From NCBI RefSeq assembly GCF_029626025.1, contig NZ_JARUBF010000001.1:2232001-2296000 (forward strand): a DNA stretch of 64,000 bases, in the 5' to 3' direction. This stretch comes from Solwaraspora sp. WMMD406 (GTDB taxonomy: Bacteria > Actinomycetota > Actinomycetes > Mycobacteriales > Micromonosporaceae). The notes under the pieces were generated by a model. It was not told where the DNA came from. It worked only from the letters and a program-made list of their open reading frames with translations, and ran no database searches. The position numbers and the translations under genes are program-made. Below, piece by piece: positions 53,083 to 62,800 of the stretch. Position 1 is the stretch's first letter, and each line of letters opens with the position of its first letter.

Positions 53083-54288
53083 TCAGCGGCGGCGCAGCGC
53101 GACCATGGCGATGTCGTCGACGAGCGGACGGCCGTCGACCAGAGCGCCCATCACGGCCGAGCAGGCGGCCTCGGCGCTGCTGCCGGTGATCGACCGGCAC
53201 AGCTGCCGTAGGCCGCTGTCGATGGTCGGGCCGCAGCGTTCCACCAGTCCGTCGGTGAAGAAGAACAGCAGCGACTCGGGGCGCAGATCGACCGAACGGG
53301 CCCGGCGCGGCCGATGGATCCGGGTGCCGAGGGGGAGATCTGCGGGCACCAGGACGCAGTGGGCCTCGGTGTCCGGGCCGACCAGCACCGGGGCCGGATG
53401 CCCGGCGGTGGACAGCGACATCACCGTCCGGGACGGGTCGATCGTCGCGTAACAGACCGTCGCCATCAGATCCGGTTCGAAGTGCTGCATCTTGCGGTCG
53501 AGCCGGGCCAGCACGTCGGCCGGGTCGGTGGTCTCCAGCGCGTACGCGCGTAGTGCGCTGCGTAGTCGCCCCATCACGATGGCGGCGTGCAGGCCGCGTC
53601 CGGTCACGTCCCCGATCGCGACCCCGACCCACCCGTCGGGCAGCGGCAGTACGTCGTACCAGTCGCCACCGACCCCGACGTCGTGTCCCGCCACGTACCG
53701 GGCGGCGAACTCCAGGCCGGTCACCGCCGGCAGTTCGGTCGGCAGCAGGTCGTGTTGTAGCGCCAGCGTGGTGGTCCGGTCGACCTGCCGCTCCCGGACC
53801 TGGCTGGCCAGCGCGATCCGGTCGGCCAGCAACCGCAGCATCTGCTCGTCGTCGCCCCCGCCGCCGAGGCGGCCACGGGTCGCCACGTGCAGTACGCCGA
53901 TGACCTGCCCGTGTGCGGTGACCGGCACCGCGAGCAGCGCCCGAATGCCCTGTCCGCGCAGACCGGGGTGGGCCAGCTGGGCGTCGTCCGGGTCGGTCAA
54001 CCGGACCGGAGCGGCGGTGGACACCACCGCCCCGGCGTAGCCACGCCCGAGCGGCAGCCGGACCGGGTGAGCATGGCCCGCCTCGATGCCCCAGGCAGCG
54101 GCGGTGACCAGTTGCTGGGAGTGGGCGTCGAGCAGACACACCGCGGCGCTGTCGACATCCAGCAACCCACCGGTACGGGCCAGTGACTCCGCCAACAAGG
54201 CGTCGAAGCTCAGCCGGGACAGGTCAGGGTCGGTCACCGCCTCGATGCGTTTGAGGCGCTCGTCCGCTTGCTGACCGTCCGCTGGCAC
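53083..54288 (-). CDS. GAF-domain SpoIIE/PP2C phosphatase
   Basis: 401 residues: a GAF sensor domain (about 25-170) then a PP2C/SpoIIE phosphatase domain (about 190-400). Metal-site motifs are GGDWYDV, IGDVTGRG and VDDIAMVAL, and LQHDLLPTELP is the usual domain entry. Such proteins dephosphorylate anti-anti-sigma factors. No partner anti-sigma or STAS gene is in the window, so its target is unknown. It shares strand with the NRPS genes, 150 bp after the carrier-protein gene. Confidence 0.9.
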   Translation of the reverse strand: MPADGQQADERLKRIEAVTDPDLSRLSFDALLAESLARTGGLLDVDSAAVCLLDAHSQQLVTAAAWGIEAGHAHPVRLPLGRGYAGAVVSTAAPVRLTDPDDAQLAHPGLRGQGIRALLAVPVTAHGQVIGVLHVATRGRLGGGGDDEQMLRLLADRIALASQVRERQVDRTTTLALQHDLLPTELPAVTGLEFAARYVAGHDVGVGGDWYDVLPLPDGWVGVAIGDVTGRGLHAAIVMGRLRSALRAYALETTDPADVLARLDRKMQHFEPDLMATVCYATIDPSRTVMSLSTAGHPAPVLVGPDTEAHCVLVPADLPLGTRIHRPRRARSVDLRPESLLFFFTDGLVERCGPTIDSGLRQLCRSITGSSAEAACSAVMGALVDGRPLVDDIAMVALRRR

Positions 54289-54438
54289 GACCGCAGCCTA
54301 GTCCAGCGGACGCGGCCATCCGCAACGAAACACGACGATGTGATTTGCCCGGCCGACATGGTACGGGCACGTCGTGAACGGTGGTTGACTCGTGACGCAG
54401 CGCTGGGCTGGCTCGGACTGGGTTGGTTGCGTGCCTGG

Positions 54439-54723
54439 TCAGGCGGTGGTGGCAGATGCGGTGGTGGCGTCCGGAATCGGCCGGGCGTCGGCCAGTGACG
54501 CGACCAGATCGTCCACCGTGTCCATTCGCCGCCCCGGTCCGCCGAACTCGACCTCGACGCCGAACTCCATCTCGATCGAGTCGACCAGCCGGAGCAGGCC
54601 GAGTGAGTCCACCCCCATCGCGACCAGGGAGCCACCGCCGAGCACGTCGTCGACCGGCACGTCTCCGCCGGTGGCCGCGCTGACCAGTTCGGCGACCCGC
54701 TGTCGTAGCTTCTCGTCATCCAT
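54439..54723 (-). CDS. discrete acyl/peptidyl carrier protein 2
   Basis: 94 residues. The 4'-phosphopantetheine site is GVDSLGLLRLVDSIE near residue 39. The ATG is preceded by GGAGG. It follows the C-A-PCP NRPS gene after 51 nt. It may accept the activated acyl chain from the acyl-AMP ligase and donate it to the condensation domain. Confidence 0.9.
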   Translation of the reverse strand: MDDEKLRQRVAELVSAATGGDVPVDDVLGGGSLVAMGVDSLGLLRLVDSIEMEFGVEVEFGGPGRRMDTVDDLVASLADARPIPDATTASATTA

Positions 54724-54774
54724 CGTTTCCTCCGTACCGCTGCTCTGGTTGGGTGGGGGCCGGCCGGGACGCGG

Positions 54775-57700
54775 TCAGTGACCGGCGCGCTCCTGCCGGA
54801 CCACGTCGGCGATCTCGGCGATCGTCGGGGTGTCGAAGAACGCGTCCAGCGGCACCTCGACTCCGAGCCGGCGGTGGATCCGGCTGCTGATCCGGGTGAT
54901 GGTCAGCGAGTGTCCACCGAGGTCGAACAGGTCTTCGTGGATGCCGATCTCCGGAATCTGCAGGACGTCCTGCCAGATCAGCCGGATCTCCTCGATGACC
55001 GGATCGCCTGAGCTGTCGGCACCCGAGCTGTCAGCACCTGAGCTGTCAGCGTCGGTCAGCGCGGCCAGTGCCGGGCGGGCCGCCTGCCCGGCCGCGTTGT
55101 CGGCTGTCTCTCCGGCGGCACCTTCGGCTGCGGGATGGCCAGCCACTGGTGCTCCCATCGGGGCCGGCGGTGGCAGGGCGGCCCGGTCCAGTTTGCCGTT
55201 CGGGCTGACCGGTAGCCGGTCCAGGACCACCCAGTCGGTCGGCAGCATCGCGGTGGGCAGGCTCTCGGCCAGATGCCGGCGTAGCGCGGCCGGGGCGGGT
55301 GCCGGACCGCGTGGCACCAGGTAGCCGACCAGCCGCGGTTCGTCGGTGCCGCCGTCGGTGGCGTGCAGCAGCACCGCCGCCTGAGTGACCGCCGGGTGCT
55401 CCAGGAGCCGCGCGGTGATCTCGCCCAGTTCGACCCGGTGGCCACGGATCTTCACCTGGTCGTCGGTCCGGCCCAGGAACTCGATCCGCCCGTCCGGCGT
55501 CCATCGGCACAGGTCCCCGGTCCGGTACAGCCGTCCCGGGGCGCGGCCGTCGGTGAACGGGTCGTCGACGAACCGCTGCGCGGTCAGCTCCGGGCGGCCC
55601 AGGTAGCCGTCGGCCACCCCGCGTCCACCGAGATAGAGCTCGCCCGGCACGCCGATCGGCACCGGTCGGCGCGCTTCGTCCAGCAGGTACGCCGTGGTGT
55701 TGGCAACCGGCCGGCCGATGGTGACCTCGTCCGGTTCGGCTGGGATGTCCGCCATAGTGGCATATATCGTCGCCTCGGTCGGACCGTACCCGTTGACCAG
55801 GCGGCGTACCCGCTGGCGCAGGTCCCGGGCCAGTGGCACCGGCAGGGCCTCGCCTCCGGTCACCGCGACCACCGAATCGTCGAGTCCGGCTTCCAGCAGC
55901 ACCCGCCAGCCGGACGGGGTCGCCTGCACGTGGGTCACGCCCTCGTCACGCACCAGCCGGAGCACGCCGGCGCCGTCCAGGGCGCTCACCCCGGCGGCGA
56001 CCACCACCCGACCGCCGGTGGTCAGCGGCAGGTACAGCTCGACCCCGGAGATGTCGAACGACAGCGAGGTCAGGTTGAGCCATCGGTGTGCCGGCTCGGC
56101 GTCGAACTCGTCCCGCATCGCGAGCACCAGGTTGGCCAACGCCCGGTGCGGTACGACGACTCCCTTGGGTCGACCGGTCGAGCCCGAGGTGTAGAGCACG
56201 TACGCCGGATCGTCCGGTGTCGGCAGGTCGGTGGCCGGTGCGGAGGAGCCGGTACCCAGGCCGGCCTGGTCCGTCTCCGGCCCGGCGTGATCCGTCTCCG
56301 GCCCGGCGTGATCCGTCTCCGGCCCGGCGTGATCCGTCTCCGGCCCGGTCAGGTCGACCTGGTCGAGGGCCAGCGTCGGGACGTCCGTCGTCGGCGGAGC
56401 ACCGGAGGCCGCGAGGGCGGCGGTGGCGGAGGAGGCCGTCAGCACCAACGTCGGAGCGGCGTCGGCGATGATCATCGCTCGCCGGGCCGGTGGGTACGCC
56501 GGATCGACCGGCACGTACGCGGCGCGGCACCGCAGCACCGCCAGCAGCGCGGCGACGGCCTGCCAGGAACGGTCGAGCGCGACCGCCACCACGGCGCCAC
56601 GACCCACCCCCCGGCCGCGCAGCGACGCGGCGAGCCGGGCGCTGGCGCGGTCGAGGTCGGCGTAGCTCAGTCGGCGTTGGCCGTCGACCACGGCGACCGC
56701 GTCCGGCGTCCGCCGTACCTGGTCGGCGAAGAGATTGACGACGGTGGCGTCCGCCGGATAGTCGCGGCCGGTCGCGTTCCAGCCGTGGCAGACCTGTACG
56801 AGCTCCTCGGCGGGCAGCACCGGCAGCCCGGCGATCGGCTGATCCGGGTCGGCGGTCACCGCGAGCAGCATGGTGCGCAGCTGAGCACCGATCCGGGCGA
56901 CGGCGTCCGTGGCGATGGCCGCCGGACTGTGCTGCAGACTCAACTCCAGGGTGTCCGGGCCCGCGTCGTGCCCGGGGCCGTCCACGATCTGGATGTGCAG
57001 TGCGTTGCGGGCGGCGCCGCTGAACAGCGCCCATTCGACAGAGGTCGCCACCTGGTCGAAGGTGGGTTCGGGGCCGCGACGCCGGTATCCCACCGAGACG
57101 GGAGTCAACGCCGGAGCAGGTCGGAGCCCGGACACCACGTGGGCCAGCGGGACGGCCCGAATCCGGTTCAAGGAGCGGACCTGGTCCCGGACCGCGTGCG
57201 CGTGGTCGCGGAAGTCGCCGTCGGTGACGGTGACGGTGACGGGCAGTTCGTTGACGAAGAGTCCGACCTGGTCGGTGGTCTGCTCGGTCCGGGTGGACAG
57301 TCCGACGCCGACCGGCGTGCCTCGGTTGCCGTACCGGTCGAGCAGGAGATGCACCACGGCGAGCACCAGCTCGAAGCGGGTCACCTCGAGCTTGCGGCGG
57401 GCCTGGTCGAGCGCGGCGACCAGATCCGGGCCGAGAGCCACCGGTACGACGGCACCGGGTTCGGCTGCGGCCGGAATCCGGGTCAGTCCGGGTAGGACGA
57501 CGCCACCCGGTCCGGTCCAATGGGTGGCCCAATGGGCGCGGGCGGCGGCGGTCTCGGCGGCCACCCGGTCCCGTTCGGCCGCCGCGTGCCGCTGGTAGTC
57601 GGTCGGCAGGGGTGCCAGTCGGGCCGGCCGACCGGATCGGGCGGCGGCGTACGCGGTGGCCAGGTCCCGGACCAGCACGTCCTTGGACATCCCGTCGAAC

Positions 57701-58080
57701 ACCAGGTGGTGTGCCGTGACCAGCAGCAGCTGGCGGCCGTCGGCCCCGGCCAGCAACTGGAACCGCGCCAACGGTCCGGTCCGTAGCTCGTGGCCCCGGG
57801 CGATCTCGGCCGCGATCCGGTCGTCGGTGAGGTCGCCGACGACCAGGGTCGGCGGGTGGGCGGCCGGTGCCAGCCGGGGCATGCCGTCGTCGTCGGCGAT
57901 CCGGGTCGTGAGGATCGGGTGTCGGGCGACCACCGCGTCGCAGGCCGCCGCCAACGCGGAACGGTCCAGGTCGGCGGCGAACCACACCCCCAGAGCCATG
58001 TGGTACGCCGTACCAGCGGCCCCGGCCTGTTCGGTGAACCATACGGCGTGCTGGGCGTACGTCGCTTCGGCGGTACCCAC
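54775..58080 (-). CDS. NRPS module C-A-PCP
   Basis: 1101 residues from the GTG at 58080 (AGGAGG 5 nt upstream). The condensation domain (1-430) has the active motif HHLVFDG near 125. The adenylation domain (about 455-960) has YTSGSTGRPKG, the specificity stretch SFDISGVELYLP, NGYGPTEATIY and NGKLDRA. The peptidyl carrier is at 1025-1095 (DLFDLGGHSLTI). Read by alignment to GrsA, the pocket is roughly D-I-V-Q-V-G-G-I-Y-K, which matches no code I know well. Asp/Ser-rich and (GPETDHA)n repeats interrupt linkers. The C domain at the very N terminus probably takes an acyl chain or upstream peptide from another protein. Confidence 0.93.
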   Translation of the reverse strand: MGTAEATYAQHAVWFTEQAGAAGTAYHMALGVWFAADLDRSALAAACDAVVARHPILTTRIADDDGMPRLAPAAHPPTLVVGDLTDDRIAAEIARGHELRTGPLARFQLLAGADGRQLLLVTAHHLVFDGMSKDVLVRDLATAYAAARSGRPARLAPLPTDYQRHAAAERDRVAAETAAARAHWATHWTGPGGVVLPGLTRIPAAAEPGAVVPVALGPDLVAALDQARRKLEVTRFELVLAVVHLLLDRYGNRGTPVGVGLSTRTEQTTDQVGLFVNELPVTVTVTDGDFRDHAHAVRDQVRSLNRIRAVPLAHVVSGLRPAPALTPVSVGYRRRGPEPTFDQVATSVEWALFSGAARNALHIQIVDGPGHDAGPDTLELSLQHSPAAIATDAVARIGAQLRTMLLAVTADPDQPIAGLPVLPAEELVQVCHGWNATGRDYPADATVVNLFADQVRRTPDAVAVVDGQRRLSYADLDRASARLAASLRGRGVGRGAVVAVALDRSWQAVAALLAVLRCRAAYVPVDPAYPPARRAMIIADAAPTLVLTASSATAALAASGAPPTTDVPTLALDQVDLTGPETDHAGPETDHAGPETDHAGPETDQAGLGTGSSAPATDLPTPDDPAYVLYTSGSTGRPKGVVVPHRALANLVLAMRDEFDAEPAHRWLNLTSLSFDISGVELYLPLTTGGRVVVAAGVSALDGAGVLRLVRDEGVTHVQATPSGWRVLLEAGLDDSVVAVTGGEALPVPLARDLRQRVRRLVNGYGPTEATIYATMADIPAEPDEVTIGRPVANTTAYLLDEARRPVPIGVPGELYLGGRGVADGYLGRPELTAQRFVDDPFTDGRAPGRLYRTGDLCRWTPDGRIEFLGRTDDQVKIRGHRVELGEITARLLEHPAVTQAAVLLHATDGGTDEPRLVGYLVPRGPAPAPAALRRHLAESLPTAMLPTDWVVLDRLPVSPNGKLDRAALPPPAPMGAPVAGHPAAEGAAGETADNAAGQAARPALAALTDADSSGADSSGADSSGDPVIEEIRLIWQDVLQIPEIGIHEDLFDLGGHSLTITRISSRIHRRLGVEVPLDAFFDTPTIAEIADVVRQERAGH
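56276..56345 (-). repeat. 21-bp tandem repeat in the NRPS adenylation domain
   Basis: Units of about 21 bp built on TCCGGCCCGGCGTGATCCGT repeat at least three times and encode GPETDHA. They fall in a surface loop between adenylation motifs A2 and A3 and keep the frame. Confidence 0.75.
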
Positions 58081-58177
58081 GTGATCCTCCTGGTGCTGCT
58101 GCTGCTGGTGCTGTCGTCGTTGCGGTAAGTCGGTGGCCAGCTGCCGCTGGCCGGGCCGGCCGGTCGTGCCCGGCTGA

Positions 58178-59815
58178 TCAGTCGGCGGGCGGGTCGAACA
58201 GCGCGGTGAGCTGTCGTTTCAGGACCTTTCCGGCGTCGTTGCGGGGCAACGTGTCGGTCACCACCACCCGGGCCGGCAACTGGTAGTCGGCCAGCCTGCC
58301 GGCGAGGAACGCGCGTACCTGCGGCAACGCCAGGTCGGTGGCGGGGACGCCGGGGCGGGGTACCAGCACGGCCGCGACGGCCGAGCCGAGCACCGGGTGC
58401 GGCATCGCCACCACGGCGGCTTCGGCCACCGCCGGATGGTCGTGCAGGGCCGCCTCGACCTCCAGCGTGGAGATCTTGAACGCCCCTGACTTGATCATGT
58501 CCTGGTGGCGGTCGGCAAGGTAGAGATAACCGTCCTCGTCCAGCCGGCCGAGGTCCCCCATCCGGACCCAGCCGTCGCGGAACGTGTCCCGGTTGGCGTG
58601 ATCGTCGCGGTAGTAGGACCGGGGATGGGCGCAGCGCAGCCAAACCTCGCCGACCGTGCCCGGCGGCACCGGTCGGCCCGCGTCGTCGGCGATCCTCAGC
58701 TGTCCGTCGATCGCCCGGCCCACCGCCGTACGCCGCGCCGGGTCGAAGATCATGACGGTCTGGGCCGGCGCGGCCTCCGTCGAGGAGTAGTAGTTGACGA
58801 TCGTCGCGGCGGGGAAGCTGTCGGCCAGCCGGGCCGCCACGGCCGGTGCCAGCGCCGCTGCGGTCGACCCGATCAGCTGTACGCCGGAAGTGTCCCGCCC
58901 GTGCAACGCGCCCGATTCGAGCAGCTCGATGGCCATCGAGGGGACCAGGAAGACCGTACCTGTCCCGGGGGTGGCGATCAGCCGGGCGAACCGTACCGGC
59001 GTGAACAGTGGCAGCGTCAGCGCCGTCGGCTTCGCGGTCAGCGCGTTGAACAGCATGGTCTGCCCGGCGTTGGTGCCGATCGGGAAAGCGTGCAGGAACC
59101 GCTCCGAGTGCGCCAGTGCCAGCCGGCGCGGATGGCGGGGTGCCCCGGCGACCAGGTTGGCATGGCTGGCGCCGACTCCTTTCGGCCGACCGGTCGTACC
59201 CGAGGTGTAGAGGATCTGCGCCAAATCGTCCGGCCGGACCCGATACCCGCCCGCAGCTCTGCCCGTGTCGTTCACGCCCCCGCTGTCTGCGCTGTCTGCG
59301 ATCAGCTCGGCCACGCTGCGTACCGCGATGCCGTCCGGTGTGGCCGGACCGGTCGCGTCCGTGCCGGCCACCGTGCCGGTCGCGCCGGGGTCACCAGTCG
59401 CGCCGGTCGCGCCGGTCGCGCCGGGGTCGTCGGGCAGCGATCCGTGCACCACCATCTGGGCGTCGCAGTGGCGCAACGCGTACTCCAGTTGGCCGGCGGC
59501 GAGCCGCTCCGACAGCGGGACGGCCACCGCGCCGGCCCGCAGCACCCCACAGTACGCCACCGCGTAGCCGGTCCAGTCCCGCGCGCCGAACACCAACCCG
59601 ACCCGGTCACCCGGGCGCAGACCGGCGCGCCGCAGCGCGGTGGCGACCGCCCGGCTGCCGGCCTGCCAGTCCGCGAAGGTCAGCCGGTCCACGCCGTGCA
59701 CCTCGATCGCCACCCGGTCGGGGTGCTGGGCGCACCGCCAGTCCAACAGCTCCGGGACCGTACGGGCGGCCGGCGGAGCAGGAGCGCGCCGGGGTGCCCC
59801 GGTCGCCGCCGTCAC
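58178..59815 (-). CDS. acyl-AMP ligase / acyl-CoA synthetase family
   Basis: 545 residues from the GTG at 59815, which overlaps the upstream stop by 4 nt. It is an ANL-superfamily adenylating enzyme: P-loop YTSGTTGRPKG, FPIGTNAGQT, NYYSSTEAAPAQ, DGWVRMGDLG and the C-terminal lysine in PRNDAGKVLKRQL. No carrier domain is fused. It should activate a carboxylic acid, most simply the fatty acid released by the PUFA synthase, for transfer to CoA or the nearby carrier protein. A GATGATGA-type repeat lies in a loop near residue 120. Confidence 0.88.
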   Translation of the reverse strand: MTAATGAPRRAPAPPAARTVPELLDWRCAQHPDRVAIEVHGVDRLTFADWQAGSRAVATALRRAGLRPGDRVGLVFGARDWTGYAVAYCGVLRAGAVAVPLSERLAAGQLEYALRHCDAQMVVHGSLPDDPGATGATGATGDPGATGTVAGTDATGPATPDGIAVRSVAELIADSADSGGVNDTGRAAGGYRVRPDDLAQILYTSGTTGRPKGVGASHANLVAGAPRHPRRLALAHSERFLHAFPIGTNAGQTMLFNALTAKPTALTLPLFTPVRFARLIATPGTGTVFLVPSMAIELLESGALHGRDTSGVQLIGSTAAALAPAVAARLADSFPAATIVNYYSSTEAAPAQTVMIFDPARRTAVGRAIDGQLRIADDAGRPVPPGTVGEVWLRCAHPRSYYRDDHANRDTFRDGWVRMGDLGRLDEDGYLYLADRHQDMIKSGAFKISTLEVEAALHDHPAVAEAAVVAMPHPVLGSAVAAVLVPRPGVPATDLALPQVRAFLAGRLADYQLPARVVVTDTLPRNDAGKVLKRQLTALFDPPAD

Positions 59816-62800
59816 CGCGCACCCGCCGCGATCCGGGCCTGGCGGGCCTCGATGCCGATCAGGTCGTCCGGCGGCGCGTCCGGGACCTCGTCGTCGAAAC
59901 GGGACAGCACCCGGGTCCGCAGCGAGACGATCGCGGTCAGCGCGATGCCCAGCCCGAAGACGACGTAGAGCAGGGCGATGCCGCGCCCGGGACCCACTCC
60001 GATGACGACGCCGACCGACGAGGCGAGCGCGCCGTCGGGCATCAGCAGCGGCTCCATCAAACTGGTGGCCAGCGGCGCGATCACTCCCCACCCGAGTGGC
60101 ATCGTCGACCAGGCGACCATCTGGTTGAGCGCGAACACCCGACCGTGGAACCGCGCCGGCACCTTGATCTGGATGATCGTGTTGTAGATGCCGTTGACCA
60201 GGCCGAGCGAGCAGTACATGCCGAAGGCGCCGGCTCCGATCACCAGCAGGCTGGGACGCAGCCCGGTGAGCACACAGGCCACCGCGATGCCGAGCGTGCC
60301 GATCAGCACCGCCCGCATGCGGTATCGACGCGGCCCGCCCCAGACCAGCATCACCAGGCCGCCGAGCGCCGCGCCGACGCCGCCGGTGAGGGCGATCTGC
60401 GCCACCTGGGCCAGGTCGGCGAAGCCGAGCACCAGCGGGGAGAGCAGGAACAACACCGGGAACAAGAACAGGTTGAGCGCGGCGAAGAAGGCGAGCATGC
60501 CCCGGAACTCGCGCCGGCGCAGCGAGTACCGCAGCCCGCCGAGGATTTCCTGGCCGAGGCTTTCCCTGCGCTGCAGGGCCAGCGTACGGGGGAAGCGGAT
60601 GGCGATCAGCACGGCGATGGCGAAGACGTACGCCACCACGTCGATGATCATGATGCCGCGTAGTCCGACCGCCTCCAGCAGTGCGACCGCGAGCAGCGGC
60701 ACCATGAACTGGGTCAAACCAACCGCGGTCTGGGTCAGACCGTTGGCGTGTCCGAGGAAGCGTTTCGGCACCAGCTGCGGCACCGCCGACACGAACGACA
60801 ACCGTTGGAAGGCCAGCACCACCGACAGCCAGCCGACCAGTAGGTAGAAGTGCCATATCTGAGCCTGGTCGGCGATCAGCAGCCCGGCCATCACCGCCTT
60901 GGCTCCGCCGGCACCGACGCTGGACAGCAACAGGATTCGTCGCCGGCTGGTCCGGTCGATCACCGCGCCGGCCAGCGGTGCCAGCACCAGGCCGGGCAAC
61001 AGGCTGACGATCGAGAAGAGCGCGAAGCGGGCCAGCGAGCCGGTCTCCAGATAGATCCACAACGGTACGGCGAAGTTGGTCATCGCCGTACCCGTGGTGG
61101 TGATGATCTGACCGGCCGCGACCAGGCCGAACCGGCGCAGGCTCGGCTGCGGCCCGGCCGGCGGTGCCACGGCCGGCCGGGCCGACCCGTCCGACGTCGC
61201 CGTGTCGGCCGCCGCTGGCCGGCGATCGGAGACCGCCTGCAGCCGCCAGGCCGGATCGACGGCGTTCGTCGGCGTGGGTGGATCGACGGCGTTCGTCGGC
61301 GTGGCCGGCCGGTGGTGAACGCCGGTCACGATGTCGGCCAGCTCCTCGGCCCGGTATTTCAGGAAGTAGTGCCCGGCCTCGTCGATCACCGCCAGCGCGG
61401 TCCGGTCGCTGAGGAAATGCCACTCCTGGAAACGTTCCTCGTAGAAGTCGGTCCCCCGGTCGCGTTCCCCGACCACCGAGATCACCGGTGCCCGCAGCTT
61501 CGTCACCTGATCGCGCAACAACGCGGTGAAGTAGTCCTCGGAGACCCGGGCGTCGTGCCGCATCGCCTTGATCAGGAACGCCACCTCGTCCGGGTCCAAC
61601 GAACCGATAGACGTACCTTGGGCCTGTAGCCAGGTTCGGTAGATCCGGTCACTGCGGATCCGCTCGACCAGCCGTAGCCGCAGCAGCGGCCCGAAGATCC
61701 CGCCGCTCGGACGGCCGAACGGGAACACCGCGCCCAGATAGACCGCGTCCAGGTCGCGTCCGGCCGCCTCCAGCCGACGAGCCACCTCGACGGCGAGCGC
61801 GCCACCAGGACCACAGTGGCCGTACAGGATCAGCGGTCCGTCGACCCGATCCAGGATCTCGGCGACCACCCCCTGCGCGACTTCCTCGATCGGTGCCGGT
61901 TCGTCGGCCAGTCCGATGTCGTGACCGGGCATCGCCACTGACAGCAGCCGGTGACCGGCCGGCAGCGCGTCGGCGAGGGGCTGGTAGACGACGGCGCTGC
62001 CGCCGCCGTACGGCACGCAGACCAGGGTGGCCACCCGGGTCGTGTCCGGCGCCGGCGGGGTCAGCTCGTGCAGCAGCAGGCCGCGGTCGGTGCCGTCCCC
62101 GGTGAGCAGGCCGGCGAGTTCCCGTACGGTCCGGTGCCGGAACAGGTCCATGACGCTGACCGCCGGCCGGGCGTCGGCGGTGCCGACCCCGGTGACCGTC
62201 GGTAGTTCCCGCCGCAGCCGCGCCACCACCTGGGTGGCCAACAGCGAATGACCGCCCAGGTCGAAGAAGTCGTCGGTGGCGCCGACACCGGCGACGCCCA
62301 ACACCGTCCGCCAGATCTCGGCGATCAGCGTCTCCACCGGCCCGGCGGGCTCGACCCGTTCCCCGGTGGGCTGCTCGTCGACCGGATCCGGCAGGGCCCG
62401 GCGATCGACCTTGCCGTGATCCTGCAACGGCAGCCGGTCCAACCAGCAAAACCGGCTCGGGATCATGTGGTCGGGCAACCGGTCGGCGAGCAGCCGACGC
62501 AGTTCGGTCCGGTCCGGCGCGGTCCGGTCCGGCGTGGCTCGGTCGGGCGTGGCTCGGTCGGGCGTTGCCTCCTGCGAGGTCGGTTCCAGGTAGGCGACCA
62601 GCCGGTCGTCGCGCAGGACCACCGCCGCCTGGTGGACGGCGGGCAGGTCGCGCAGCGCCGCCTCCACCTCGCCGAGTTCCACCCGGAAGCCGCGGATCTT
62701 GACCTGGTGGTCGGTGCGGCCGAGGAAGACCAGCTGCCCGTCGGCCCGCCAGCGGCCCCGGTCGCCGGTGCGGTAGAGGCGGTCACCCGGCTGGCCGAAC

